DNA of 64,000 nt. Source: a virus. The DNA lies in IMG/VR virus record IMGVR_UViG_3300049489_000444, positions 23,108-87,107 of that record. One strand, given 5' to 3'. Position 1 is the first letter of the stretch, and every line of letters begins with the position of its first letter. Of the stretch, positions 33,597 to 42,048 are shown in pieces. The position numbers and the translations under genes are program-made. The notes beneath the pieces were generated by a model that searched no databases, was not told where the DNA came from, and worked only from the letters and a program-made list of their open reading frames with translations.

Positions 33597-34121
33597 ATGG
33601 ATGAACCGCAGCCGGGCTGGTGGGTCATCATCGAAACGAACTCGTACGCTGGTAATTTCGAGCGAACTATGGGTGCTTGGTGCACCGGGGCCTACGGCGA
33701 GACGCACGGAAAATTCGAGTCTGCCGACTGCTTATCCGAATTAGAGAACACCGGATGGGCTCATATCCCAGACAATGTCGGGTACTGCTGTGGCGGCGAA
33801 CGCGCAATGCGGTGGGCCTTACCAAAGAACCAGAAATCCACAGACGGACTCGACTCGATCTACACAGGAGTCGCGATCCCGTTCAACAAACGACCCAGCC
33901 GCAGTGATGTTCGATTCATGTTGTGGCGTGCGGCCGATTATGCAGAAAAAGTCCGCTCAGGTTACTTCTCCGGTAAGCGCACCATATCTTGTTACGCCCA
34001 GGAAACCCTGCAGGTGACCGGTATACAGGTCAGGCATTTACGTCTAAGTGAGACCATTACAGATCGGATCAAGGTACATGGCGCTGCAGCTAAGTCATCA
34101 AAGAAGAATCCACGCTCCTGA
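33597..34121 (+). CDS. Unknown protein, last gene of the plus-strand operon
   Basis: 174 residues, beginning MDEPQPGWWVIIETNSYAGN; central GWAHIPDNVGYCCGGERAMRW, then a basic C-terminus. It reads like a small alpha/beta domain of the kind often found in phage early genes. GTGAGGCC precedes the ATG. The operon ends here against a converging minus-strand gene, 35 bases apart. No family recognised. Confidence 0.6.
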   Translation: MDEPQPGWWVIIETNSYAGNFERTMGAWCTGAYGETHGKFESADCLSELENTGWAHIPDNVGYCCGGERAMRWALPKNQKSTDGLDSIYTGVAIPFNKRPSRSDVRFMLWRAADYAEKVRSGYFSGKRTISCYAQETLQVTGIQVRHLRLSETITDRIKVHGAAAKSSKKNPRS

Positions 34122-34156
34122 TTCGTCTTTAATTCTGACGCGTGGGTAATCTTCCA

Positions 34157-34369
34157 TCAGGAATCTTCTCTGGATAACGCCTCCAGCGCCTCCTCCAATA
34201 AATCCCGCTTCATCGAGGATCTGTTGATTTGGAATTGAAGTTCTTTGAGTACAGCTTCCTTCGTAACACCTTGACGCGCGTGCCACGACCAGTGGCCCTG
34301 CTTCCGCATGACGACAACCTCTGGAGCAACGTCCACCATCACATCGGCCAAGTCCACTGTCGCGCTCAT
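34157..34369 (-). CDS. Small unknown protein, convergent to the plus operon
   Basis: 70 residues: MSATVDLADVMVDVAPEVVV, then a GHWSWHARQGVTKEAVLKEL segment and a charged helical end. The coding pattern and AAGGGCGAG ribosome binding site support this frame over an overlapping alternative on the same strand. A weak promoter is possible upstream (see rejected items). No family recognised. Confidence 0.6.
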   Translation of the reverse strand: MSATVDLADVMVDVAPEVVVMRKQGHWSWHARQGVTKEAVLKELQFQINRSSMKRDLLEEALEALSREDS

Positions 34370-34427
34370 TCATCTCGCCCTTCTCCTAGCCCATACTGAC
34401 CGGTCTCATGCAAATAATAGATCGATC

Positions 34428-34910
34428 TCAGTCTTTGTTCTCAATAGTCTTCTTCAGACTAGCGGCGGCGCGTTCGATTGCGTCCGCGGGCGGTTGGATG
34501 GTCACGATGATACCTGTCGGCTTCTGATAGTGCCGCATGAGCGAATCTTTCAGACTCAGACTTGCAATCCAATACGGTCCCGGATGCTTTGGACGCACGT
34601 AAAGGATACCGTCCTGCAGTTCCTCCTCGTAGGTTCCGGGGAACAGCCGAGTAGGCTCATGGGCCTGCAGGGGATACCGTGGATGGAGGATCAGGACCCC
34701 GCGGTTGGTTCCAGGGAACTGGTCTTTGACGACGTCAACAAGCCAGAACTCGTCATGCTTGGGGAACTCGAGATGCCCCTGCATGGACTGCGACCACGCG
34801 CGGTCAACGATCGCGACCTTCCCGAATGTCCGACTCAGAATGGCGTTCTGTTTGTCGGCTTTCAGGTTGAACTGGAACTTCGCGACCGCCGTACAGACCC
34901 CATCACGCAA
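34428..34910 (-). CDS. Unknown virion-block protein
   Basis: About 160 residues if translation starts at TTG 34910, one base after the stop of the preceding gene. The open frame continues further upstream only inside that gene. Recognisable segments: KFQFNLKADKQNAILSRTFG and LILHPRYPLQAHEP, then ILYVRPKHPGPYWIASLSLK. It is the last gene of the right-hand virion operon, so probably a minor virion or tail protein. The start codon is uncertain. Confidence 0.5.
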   Translation of the reverse strand: MRDGVCTAVAKFQFNLKADKQNAILSRTFGKVAIVDRAWSQSMQGHLEFPKHDEFWLVDVVKDQFPGTNRGVLILHPRYPLQAHEPTRLFPGTYEEELQDGILYVRPKHPGPYWIASLSLKDSLMRHYQKPTGIIVTIQPPADAIERAAASLKKTIENKD

Positions 34911-34911
34911 A

Positions 34912-35910
34912 TTAGCCCGCGAAGGGCTGACGGTATGTGGAGTGTCCGACACTAGCGACAAGTGTCCGCTTGTTGGCTGCGGTTTGTATGGTTGCTTGGA
35001 CACGGAATCTCTTTCCAGGCGTGAATGTGCCATTGGTAATCCTAAGTCGCTTGCGGCGAAGTTGCTGTCCTGATGAGGATTGAAGGACATAGTCTTGGGT
35101 GAAATCGCTGGTCAGCATGCTGGGCAGTACCGTTCCTGAGCCCCAGGTTGCGGAGACATTCCCGTCGGAATCCTCGATGTCCAACGTGATAATCTGACCG
35201 GTCTCTTGCACGTAATCGAACGTGATATTGCGCGGCTGTTCACGTCCGACGATGAACGCCCAGCGAAACCGGTCAATCGTTGGTGTGTTACCGTTGTTGA
35301 CGATCTGCATGATGTGGCCGAACGATGTATGATCGACCGTCTCGACCACAGGAGCCAGTCCGGCCTCGGTGTGTTTGTAGATCATCGACGTGAATGGCGG
35401 CGTCAAGAACGTACCATCAGCGGGACTCGAGAAGGCCTCAATTCTGGCTTTCGGGGCCGGAACAATCATCGTATCTGCGAGCCCGACTCCGCCACCCGGA
35501 TACAGCACGTAACCGAGCACAATACCATCATTGATGTTCTGATTCTGCAGGAGACCGTAATCTAGAGTCAGCGTTGCGGCGTTTCCGCCGAACACGTCAG
35601 AATCCGTGTGCCTGTATACGACCGTATAGTTGGCGGCGGCACTCGTGATAGGAACGACAAGCTGTTTGGGTTCGTCCTCGTGCAGGAGGACTCCTGCCCG
35701 CATCGTGCCTTGTTGGGTGGTACGTGGACTATCAAGAGATATCCAAACAGGCTGAATGACGATCCTGTCAGGCTGTGTTGGCGGTGTTACGGCCGACACG
35801 CCAATCTCACCGCCACTCAGGACGGTCTTGCCTGTCAGGCCGCTGAACATCTCTTTAAATGTGCTCGCTGTGGCAAAGATGCCGAAGTCGAAGTAACGGT
35901 GCTGAGTCAC
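34912..35910 (-). CDS. Probable tail/baseplate structural protein
   Basis: 332 residues, beta-rich, Thr/Val/Ile-heavy (ITLDIEDSDGNVSATWGSGT) without membrane segments. It begins at GTG with GAGGTAATCC upstream. It follows two other large structural proteins in the same operon with 8-base spacing. No family recognised; virion role inferred from composition and neighbours. Confidence 0.55.
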   Translation of the reverse strand: MTQHRYFDFGIFATASTFKEMFSGLTGKTVLSGGEIGVSAVTPPTQPDRIVIQPVWISLDSPRTTQQGTMRAGVLLHEDEPKQLVVPITSAAANYTVVYRHTDSDVFGGNAATLTLDYGLLQNQNINDGIVLGYVLYPGGGVGLADTMIVPAPKARIEAFSSPADGTFLTPPFTSMIYKHTEAGLAPVVETVDHTSFGHIMQIVNNGNTPTIDRFRWAFIVGREQPRNITFDYVQETGQIITLDIEDSDGNVSATWGSGTVLPSMLTSDFTQDYVLQSSSGQQLRRKRLRITNGTFTPGKRFRVQATIQTAANKRTLVASVGHSTYRQPFAG

Positions 35911-35918
35911 GGATTACC

Positions 35919-38405
35919 TCACCAGAGAGCGGCAAGCATGAAACCGGAAAGTTTCTTGCCAGCCATCCTGAAACGTATTTTGAAATTTCCAGCCAGCCCT
36001 GTGATCTGACGCACCCTGGCGTTTCCGCTGATGGCCGGCATTGTTGTCCAGGCACCAGCCGTGGTTGGTGCGCTGTAGAGTTGGTACTCCACCACCGCAT
36101 CACCACCAGGGCTCTCAAGGCTTGTTGGTAGATCGCCAAAGACAACCATGAATAGCTTGCTCTGGTTGAATGGCAATGGGAATGCCTGGGAGTAGTACCA
36201 TTCACGGGCACCATCGAGGGTACCCTCAGAGTTGAATGTTGCGGTGAGGTCCTCGTCGGTGAAAACAGAATCAAGGGCCGTATTGTGACGGTCACGCCGT
36301 GATAGGATGTTGTCCTGATGTTTGACGTTTTTGAATGACTCGACGCCGATAATCTTTGTGTTTGTTGCCCCACCAAATCCGCCCATCATGGTGAGCATGA
36401 TGCGGAAGTTGCCGACCAGATGATCGACATGCTCCTGCTCTTGTGTGGCGTTCACGACATCACGCAAGTTACGGCTTATCGGACGAGTGTCATGGATGCG
36501 TGCAACGGACTGGCCGTTCCAGTTGAACGTACAGACGGGCAGCGCGTCGTCCAGCGCTGGTGTCGTTGTAGGTTCGATGTCGGCCCACAACTGGATTAGC
36601 GCATTGGCTCCGGCCGCTACCGGGGTCGGCTTTACCTTCCATGTGTCGAGGACAGAAAACACCGTATTGCTGATCTGGAATGCGTGCGTGGGCTCACCAT
36701 TCACAATTGTGGTCTGTTCCCAAGCGATCTGCTTTGGTGCTGCCGACCCGGCAGTTCCGTGAAAGATGAGAGTCTCAACGGCTATCGCGCCAGTCAGGTC
36801 CTTCCCCGTCAATTCAATCTGGACCTCCATATTCGAAGGCGGAGATAGCGGGGCATTCCACAGAGCAACCCTGATACGGGCAGGCCCGTACATAGGAAAT
36901 TGCGGGGTCTGGACGGCTGTGCCGACGCCGTTGGCGTCATTGATGAGTTTCGCGCAGCTTACGACCTGCGGGCCTTCGATGAATTGCTGCGAAGCATCTA
37001 GCCACAGGCGATAGTTCTTCGGAATCGGTCCGTTCGTCCCTACGGCATATTGCGTTGTTGGTAGAGCCTCGTAGATCTTCCCACCAGTGACGTACTCCTC
37101 TGAGGGGGTCGGATTCTGGAATTGGATGATGTCGCCGGCCACCAGCATCACATCATGGGGCAGCGCCGGAGGACGAAGACAATCAGAGTCCGTGTAGTAA
37201 ACGGTGAACCCATATGTGCTATTGAACCCTTCGTCGGTCGCGTTCTGTCGATAAAGCGCAAGGATATTCGTTCCAGGGATGAGGTCGGCCGCCAAACTGT
37301 AGGCGGTCAGGCCTGTGTCGGGTACCGATCCGCCAGAACCGTCATCTTTGTTCCCGCGAATGCCCAGGATACGGGTCGGGTATGAGTTGAGGTAGACATA
37401 GCGACGACCAACAGTCCCGGTCACCAGACCTGTCGCGTCCGTCAAGACCCGCACTCCCGGAGTGCCGTCCACGTATTCTTCGCAGATCTTCCCAGGACAA
37501 CCCGGAACATTAAGATCACGTGACAGAACAATTCCGTGCTGCAACATCTGCTGATAGAGTGTTAAGGCCCCACCACCTAGATCATTGTACGAAAGTTTGT
37601 GTGGAACCGTATCGGCGCCGGTTCCGCTCATCTGACGGTGTTCCTGATCGACCGCAGAGAACCATGGCCGTACATACTGATTGACCGCATTGGTCATATC
37701 GATGTTCAGGATTGTCGGTTGAGCCGCGTACGTGGCCGCATCCGGGTTCGGGACAACCTTGACGATAGCCAGCACCACACAATCATTGAGACGTTGAACC
37801 GAGAATTTCGTCAGGTCCTGAAAATCCTGAATCGTCACGACCTTGACCATCTGAGGTTTGTTGAGGTCAGGGTCGGACAGCGTCTCAGGTGTCGATTGTG
37901 GTAACGCCGGATCAATCGGGAGTGCCGTTACGCGACGCACGGCCTCGACGGTGTTGAAGCTTGTGACGGTGTTGGTCTCCGGGTCATCGACCACAAGATA
38001 TTCCAACAGAACGATATTCTCGATACCCTGTATGGCGGGGTCGCTCGATACAACGGCGTTATTGGCAAGGTTGATCCCGAAAAGCTGTTCTGGAATAATG
38101 ATGATGTTTCCGGCTTTGGTTACTGCGATCCCTGGCGTGATATCCAGCGTCAGCGGGTTACCGGCATTGGGCTGAACCGTCAACGGGCGACCAGATGCTG
38201 GCGTTGCCGAGTTTGGGTTCAATTCATCCACAACACCATGGGACGGGCCTTGTTCGCGGTACTGACCCATGAGGAGTTGCAGGCGTGCGCGTTGTTCGCC
38301 CGCAAACACCTGATCGAACAGGTATTCGAGGTCACGAACCCCAGGCGGAGCATCAAAGTTCAGTCCCGGAAGTTTTGAATTTGGTGTGATGAACGCGACA
38401 GCCAT
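35919..38405 (-). CDS. Large virion protein (828 residues)
   Basis: Begins MAVAFITPNSKLPGLNFDAP; an early VRDLEYLFDQVFAGEQRARL helix is followed by long beta-rich sequence (TLDITPGIAVTKAGNIIIIP), and the C-terminal third has GYRRDRHN-like and beta-sandwich-like stretches. No transmembrane segment. Together with the 600- and 332-residue neighbours it forms a set of large tail-associated proteins. A fibre-attachment or baseplate-periphery role is inferred. GAGGCTACC precedes the ATG. Confidence 0.6.
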   Translation of the reverse strand: MAVAFITPNSKLPGLNFDAPPGVRDLEYLFDQVFAGEQRARLQLLMGQYREQGPSHGVVDELNPNSATPASGRPLTVQPNAGNPLTLDITPGIAVTKAGNIIIIPEQLFGINLANNAVVSSDPAIQGIENIVLLEYLVVDDPETNTVTSFNTVEAVRRVTALPIDPALPQSTPETLSDPDLNKPQMVKVVTIQDFQDLTKFSVQRLNDCVVLAIVKVVPNPDAATYAAQPTILNIDMTNAVNQYVRPWFSAVDQEHRQMSGTGADTVPHKLSYNDLGGGALTLYQQMLQHGIVLSRDLNVPGCPGKICEEYVDGTPGVRVLTDATGLVTGTVGRRYVYLNSYPTRILGIRGNKDDGSGGSVPDTGLTAYSLAADLIPGTNILALYRQNATDEGFNSTYGFTVYYTDSDCLRPPALPHDVMLVAGDIIQFQNPTPSEEYVTGGKIYEALPTTQYAVGTNGPIPKNYRLWLDASQQFIEGPQVVSCAKLINDANGVGTAVQTPQFPMYGPARIRVALWNAPLSPPSNMEVQIELTGKDLTGAIAVETLIFHGTAGSAAPKQIAWEQTTIVNGEPTHAFQISNTVFSVLDTWKVKPTPVAAGANALIQLWADIEPTTTPALDDALPVCTFNWNGQSVARIHDTRPISRNLRDVVNATQEQEHVDHLVGNFRIMLTMMGGFGGATNTKIIGVESFKNVKHQDNILSRRDRHNTALDSVFTDEDLTATFNSEGTLDGAREWYYSQAFPLPFNQSKLFMVVFGDLPTSLESPGGDAVVEYQLYSAPTTAGAWTTMPAISGNARVRQITGLAGNFKIRFRMAGKKLSGFMLAALW

Positions 38406-38412
38406 GGTAGCC

Positions 38413-40158
38413 TCACAACAGCAAAGTTCCAGAATCTAAAGAGTCGACATCCATCTGGGTACAGAGATCGGCAATCGTTTTGAAATACGGTTTGATCTGC
38501 AGGGAGCCGGCCTGCCAATCGAAAGCTCCAACCTGCCTAGCAGATAGGCCGTACTGTAGCTGTTCGATGTGTCGACCGGTAACATTCCATGAATCCATCT
38601 CGATCTCGCCGTTTGGTGGACCGGATGTGACGAGCCGTAAGCGTGTCGCGTCCTGCTGACCGACCTTCAGACTGATTTGGACATTGACCGCAGCATTTCC
38701 GGCGCCAGACCCGGCAGCCAGTAACTGGTCTGGATATCCTGGCACGCGAGCCGCCTCGTTAGGTTCGAACTGATAATAGAGCGCGTTCACTTCACCGCTG
38801 GCGAACGTCACACGTGTCGTCCACGACAGGTCATCTTGGCCGGCTACCGGGGCAGGCCAAGCCGGGATAAGGTCGACCCAAATCTCACAACGACCACGGT
38901 CGTCATTGCGCATAACCAGTTTGTCATTCCTGTACGTGAGTACCCCGCAGTACCGGTGGAAGAACAGGAACGCACTCTGGTGGATCGGTACCCGCAGTAT
39001 GGGATGGTTCTTTTTGACCGCAACCGGATAAACTGAATCGATCGGAGACCCAAGCCCATCAGAGGTGAGGAGCGATAGCGTCTCGACAGGACTTGGCCCA
39101 TCAGTGAAGCGTCCGCTCACGTAATCGACAACGAATGGTCCGATTGGGTGCGGTAGTCGTCGGTGTGGCGGTATAGTTAGGGTGTTTGACTGGTATCCGG
39201 GGAAACCACGCAGGTACACGATATCCTCGATATTGAGGTCGCGTGGTAGCACGTTATCCAGTACGACAATTGTATTGTATTCTGACAGAGATCTAGAGTA
39301 ACCCTGAACCTCGACAACCGTGTACGGTGTCCCGCTCAGGAGTAACGATGGATCGTTTTGAATCCAAAGCTGATCACCAATAAGGACCGGAAAACGACCA
39401 CGAACACCCAGGACATCGGTCTCGGAGCCGCCAGACAGATAGGAGCCGAACGCGACCGGGACGGCCTCTGTATTTCCAGTAAACTCAGCGAAGACCATAC
39501 TCTCCAGACCGTTAATGGTGTCGAGCACTTGCCTGAACGGGGTGACCGGCGTGTTGGCCGCGTCGGTCGCGATGGTGACCGTGACGTCCAGACCATCAAC
39601 CGTGAGGCCAAACGGCGTCAACGGGACTGTCGGAATAACAATCGAGAAGAAGATACGGTTACCCAGGACACCGCCAGTTCGTGCGGTGACCTTCATGGTA
39701 TTCAGGCCCTGCGTGATGGTTGTGGATGCCTTAGGAAGCGCAATGGAAGTAACTCCAGTCGAGACAAACGCTTCTCCGTACAGGTCAATCGATGCTCCAG
39801 TATCGAAACTAGACTTGATGAGGTTGTATGTCTGGATGAGGAGTTGGTCGCGCGAGACATCCGCTACAAGCTGGATTTCATTTTCTGCGATCTGGATAAG
39901 CGAGCCAGGAACTAGCCCGTCTATGATGCGGTCGACTCTGATCTGCTGGCTGAGAGCCTGGATCGGCTCGGTTGTCTTGATACGATTATCAGGTTGGATG
40001 TTCGGCAGGAATGAACCGACACGGTTTGCGTAGCGCAACGTACCACGCAAGTTTTGATCTATGTACCGTGGCGTTCCACGCGGAACAACATGGACGGTTG
40101 TCCACTCAGGCGCGACGGCCTGAATGACGTCCTCACTCTTTCGGATGATTCCGGTCAT
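38413..40158 (-). CDS. Large virion protein with surface module (581 residues)
   Basis: Begins MTGIIRKSEDVIQAVAPEWT; early text includes RGTPRYIDQNLRGTLRYANR. The centre (about 155-270) carries a beta module with VLGNRIFFSIVIPT and LDVTVTIATDA followed by VLDTINGLESMVF. The same pattern occurs in the tail-collar protein at 41249-42040 and in the sheath. ATG 40158 has TTTGGAATC upstream; the frame continues 19 codons further up in non-coding style. It overlaps the membrane protein gene by 26 bases. A tail surface or baseplate role is inferred. Confidence 0.6.
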   Translation of the reverse strand: MTGIIRKSEDVIQAVAPEWTTVHVVPRGTPRYIDQNLRGTLRYANRVGSFLPNIQPDNRIKTTEPIQALSQQIRVDRIIDGLVPGSLIQIAENEIQLVADVSRDQLLIQTYNLIKSSFDTGASIDLYGEAFVSTGVTSIALPKASTTITQGLNTMKVTARTGGVLGNRIFFSIVIPTVPLTPFGLTVDGLDVTVTIATDAANTPVTPFRQVLDTINGLESMVFAEFTGNTEAVPVAFGSYLSGGSETDVLGVRGRFPVLIGDQLWIQNDPSLLLSGTPYTVVEVQGYSRSLSEYNTIVVLDNVLPRDLNIEDIVYLRGFPGYQSNTLTIPPHRRLPHPIGPFVVDYVSGRFTDGPSPVETLSLLTSDGLGSPIDSVYPVAVKKNHPILRVPIHQSAFLFFHRYCGVLTYRNDKLVMRNDDRGRCEIWVDLIPAWPAPVAGQDDLSWTTRVTFASGEVNALYYQFEPNEAARVPGYPDQLLAAGSGAGNAAVNVQISLKVGQQDATRLRLVTSGPPNGEIEMDSWNVTGRHIEQLQYGLSARQVGAFDWQAGSLQIKPYFKTIADLCTQMDVDSLDSGTLLL

Positions 40159-40453
40159 TTGATTCCAAAGTACGCAAAAGAGAGTCGAAGAAAAAGCAGA
40201 ACGTCGCACCAGCAAAGCTATGCAGGACTACTTGTTTGATAGTCTGCACGGGCTCACCACCGTAGAACCGACCAAGACCAACAAAGAAGCTGACCCAGAA
40301 GCCAGTGCAGAAGTAGCACTCGACCAACTCTTGCCAGAACTTCGAACGTCCTACCAACCAATCACGAGGACGTTGTAGTATTTTGGCGTCGCACAGCGTG
40401 AATGTCATGCCGTATGACGCCATCCAGACAATGAGTTGATCGAATGCGTTCAC
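40133..40453 (-). CDS. Small membrane protein with CxxC motif, DUF1360-like
   Basis: 106 residues. FWQELVECYFCTGFWVSFFV (about 39-58) and AGATFCFFFDSLLR (about 81-94) are hydrophobic; the Cys-x-x-Cys-x-x-Phe-Trp next to a membrane helix resembles the DUF1360 family of phage and bacterial membrane proteins (comparison by eye). It starts at GTG overlapping the previous stop. A lysis or superinfection role is possible but unproven. Confidence 0.6.
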   Translation of the reverse strand: MNAFDQLIVWMASYGMTFTLCDAKILQRPRDWLVGRSKFWQELVECYFCTGFWVSFFVGLGRFYGGEPVQTIKQVVLHSFAGATFCFFFDSLLRTLESNDRNHPKE

Positions 40454-40758
40454 TTCTTGTTCTTCTTGGCGGGCTTCTCTTCGTCGTCTGACTTACTGGC
40501 CTTCTTAGAAGTCACAACCTCGACGACCTTCTCGACTAGCGTCTTAGCGGCTGGGGCTTCGTCAACGGCCTTGGAGACCTCTTCGACGGCCTTCTCGGTT
40601 GCCTTCTCGACAACCAGTGGGGCCTTGGCCACCATGGCCTTGGCCTCAGCCTTGGCCTTCTCGATCAACTCAGCCCCGACCTGCTCGATGGGCTTCAAGA
40701 TGTCGAACTTCGTGACGGTCTGTGGTTGCTGGTTCTTCACGTGGAGGCGGATAGCCAT
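40450..40758 (-). CDS. Ala/Lys-rich coiled-coil protein
   Basis: 102 residues; about residues 30-80 are an Ala/Glu/Val/Lys helix (EKAKAEAKAMVAKAPLVVEK) with coiled-coil character, ending in a Lys/Asp tail. GAGGACACC precedes the ATG. It sits between two membrane-associated small proteins. Function unknown. Confidence 0.55.
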   Translation of the reverse strand: MAIRLHVKNQQPQTVTKFDILKPIEQVGAELIEKAKAEAKAMVAKAPLVVEKATEKAVEEVSKAVDEAPAAKTLVEKVVEVVTSKKASKSDDEEKPAKKNKK

Positions 40759-40765
40759 GGTGTCC

Positions 40766-41182
40766 TCACTTCTTCTCGGGGTCTGAGGGTTTAGCTGGGG
40801 GAACGATCTCGTTGGCGGCTGGGGTTACCGTCGCCACTGGCGCGTTCTTTGGTGGTTGCTTGGAGAGCTTCTTGGCGGCCCACAGGACCAGCAAAGCGAA
40901 CGTGATAGCGGCCAACAGGTAGTTGTGGTTCTTGAGCGCCACAATCAGTTGGTCGATCAGCCCAGGAACCTCTGAATCGGTCGGGGCTGGGATTTCTGGC
41001 GCCTGCTTGGCGGGTTTGCCGGCATCGACCTTGCCGGCCGCGCTGGATACCGCGACAGCGGACGTAGACGAGGCCACGGCGGAGAAACTGCTGGAGACTT
41101 CGACGACGGTCGGTGACGCAACAACTACGCTGGCCCCAGCGTCCGCGGCAGCAAGCAACCAACAAACAATCAAGGCATTCAT
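40766..41182 (-). CDS. Small secreted/membrane protein with C-terminal helix
   Basis: 138 residues. The N-terminus MNALIVCWLLAAADAGASVV looks like a signal peptide, a Ser/Ala/Val-rich segment follows, then a transmembrane helix (YLLAAITFALLVLWAAKKL, about 88-106) and a Pro/Lys tail. ATG 41182 follows GGAGGTC. It resembles phage holin or spanin-like architectures, but no diagnostic feature allows a call. The 66 bases upstream contain no gene. Confidence 0.55.
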   Translation of the reverse strand: MNALIVCWLLAAADAGASVVVASPTVVEVSSSFSAVASSTSAVAVSSAAGKVDAGKPAKQAPEIPAPTDSEVPGLIDQLIVALKNHNYLLAAITFALLVLWAAKKLSKQPPKNAPVATVTPAANEIVPPAKPSDPEKK

Positions 41183-41248
41183 AAGACCTCCGGGTGAAAA
41201 ATCTAAGTACAAAATACTCTGTTGGGCCGCTGTTGGTTCTGGCGTCTT

Positions 41249-42040
41249 TCAGAGAGCTAATATAAATCTGAAAACTGCCACGGTTTTGTCTGTCTTGGCC
41301 AGAATCGGCATATTGGCTAGGGCCAACAGGTAGTCCGTCCCGACCGTATAGGGGGTCGTCGGGGTAGTTCCGCCCGCGAGGTTGGTCGGGGCCACGTTGG
41401 CCGTTGGGGTTGTCGTGATGGTCCCGGTGGCAGAAGCCGCCATGACCGTATTGGCCGACGGGTCTGTTCGGATGGCCTCTGCGATTTGTTGGACCGTACT
41501 GGTCGGTACGCCCGAGCCGTCTGTGGCCATCTGGACCGATACGGCGGTCCCGACCGTGGTCACCACGAGCGGCAGGTTTGGGGTCCCTGTTCCGGTCAGG
41601 GCAAACGTGACCGAGTTCCCAGCAGGGCCAGCGGCTTTGGCCAGGAACAGGATACCGCCAGCACCAGTGGTGTACTGGTATTGCGCGAATGTCCCGATAC
41701 GGACCACACGAGCATAGAGTCCGATCTCGCCAAGTCCGTACAGGGCGTCATTGCGGTTGAGGCGACATACCGCCGCCACGACATTCGGGTATGGCGATTC
41801 GATCGTCACCAGCGGGGCCACACCGCCACCGAGCGGGTGGACCGGGTCGATGAGTGACGTAGATGACCCACTTGGTACCAAGACCCACACTGGGTTTGCG
41901 TCACTCAAGTACCCGCCACGACCAGCCTTGAACCCGCTCAACTGGAATGATAATTGACCAAGCAACGAACGCGCAAACAAATCGCGTCCTTGGTCCGTGA
42001 GGACCGACTCAATCGTCTGGGTGGCCGAGGTGAAGGTCAT
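41249..42040 (-). CDS. Tail-collar fibre protein with inserted surface module
   Basis: 263 residues. The N-terminus (IESVLTDQGRDLFARSLLGQ, then FQLSGFKAGRGGY) matches the tail-collar start also seen at 45878-46315 (VTDQGRQRIAEQLKTGKAFA, then KFTVSDGGHS). About residues 120-215 are an inserted module (GPAGNSVTFALTGTG, VSVQMATDGSGVPTSTVQQI). The last part (LLALANMPILAKTDK) again aligns with the shorter paralogue. It is encoded directly after the long fibre. GAGGATG precedes the ATG. Confidence 0.7.
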   Translation of the reverse strand: MTFTSATQTIESVLTDQGRDLFARSLLGQLSFQLSGFKAGRGGYLSDANPVWVLVPSGSSTSLIDPVHPLGGGVAPLVTIESPYPNVVAAVCRLNRNDALYGLGEIGLYARVVRIGTFAQYQYTTGAGGILFLAKAAGPAGNSVTFALTGTGTPNLPLVVTTVGTAVSVQMATDGSGVPTSTVQQIAEAIRTDPSANTVMAASATGTITTTPTANVAPTNLAGGTTPTTPYTVGTDYLLALANMPILAKTDKTVAVFRFILAL

Positions 42041-42048
42041 TCACATCC

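Noticed and set aside
34108-34150. Possible bidirectional terminator between converging genes
   Set aside because: Only a 6-bp stem with a loop of more than 20 bases and no T-run.
34414-34444. Possible promoter TTGAGA-N19-TATTAT before the 70-residue gene
   Set aside because: The spacer is two bases too long and the -35 is inside the preceding gene; not strong enough to list.
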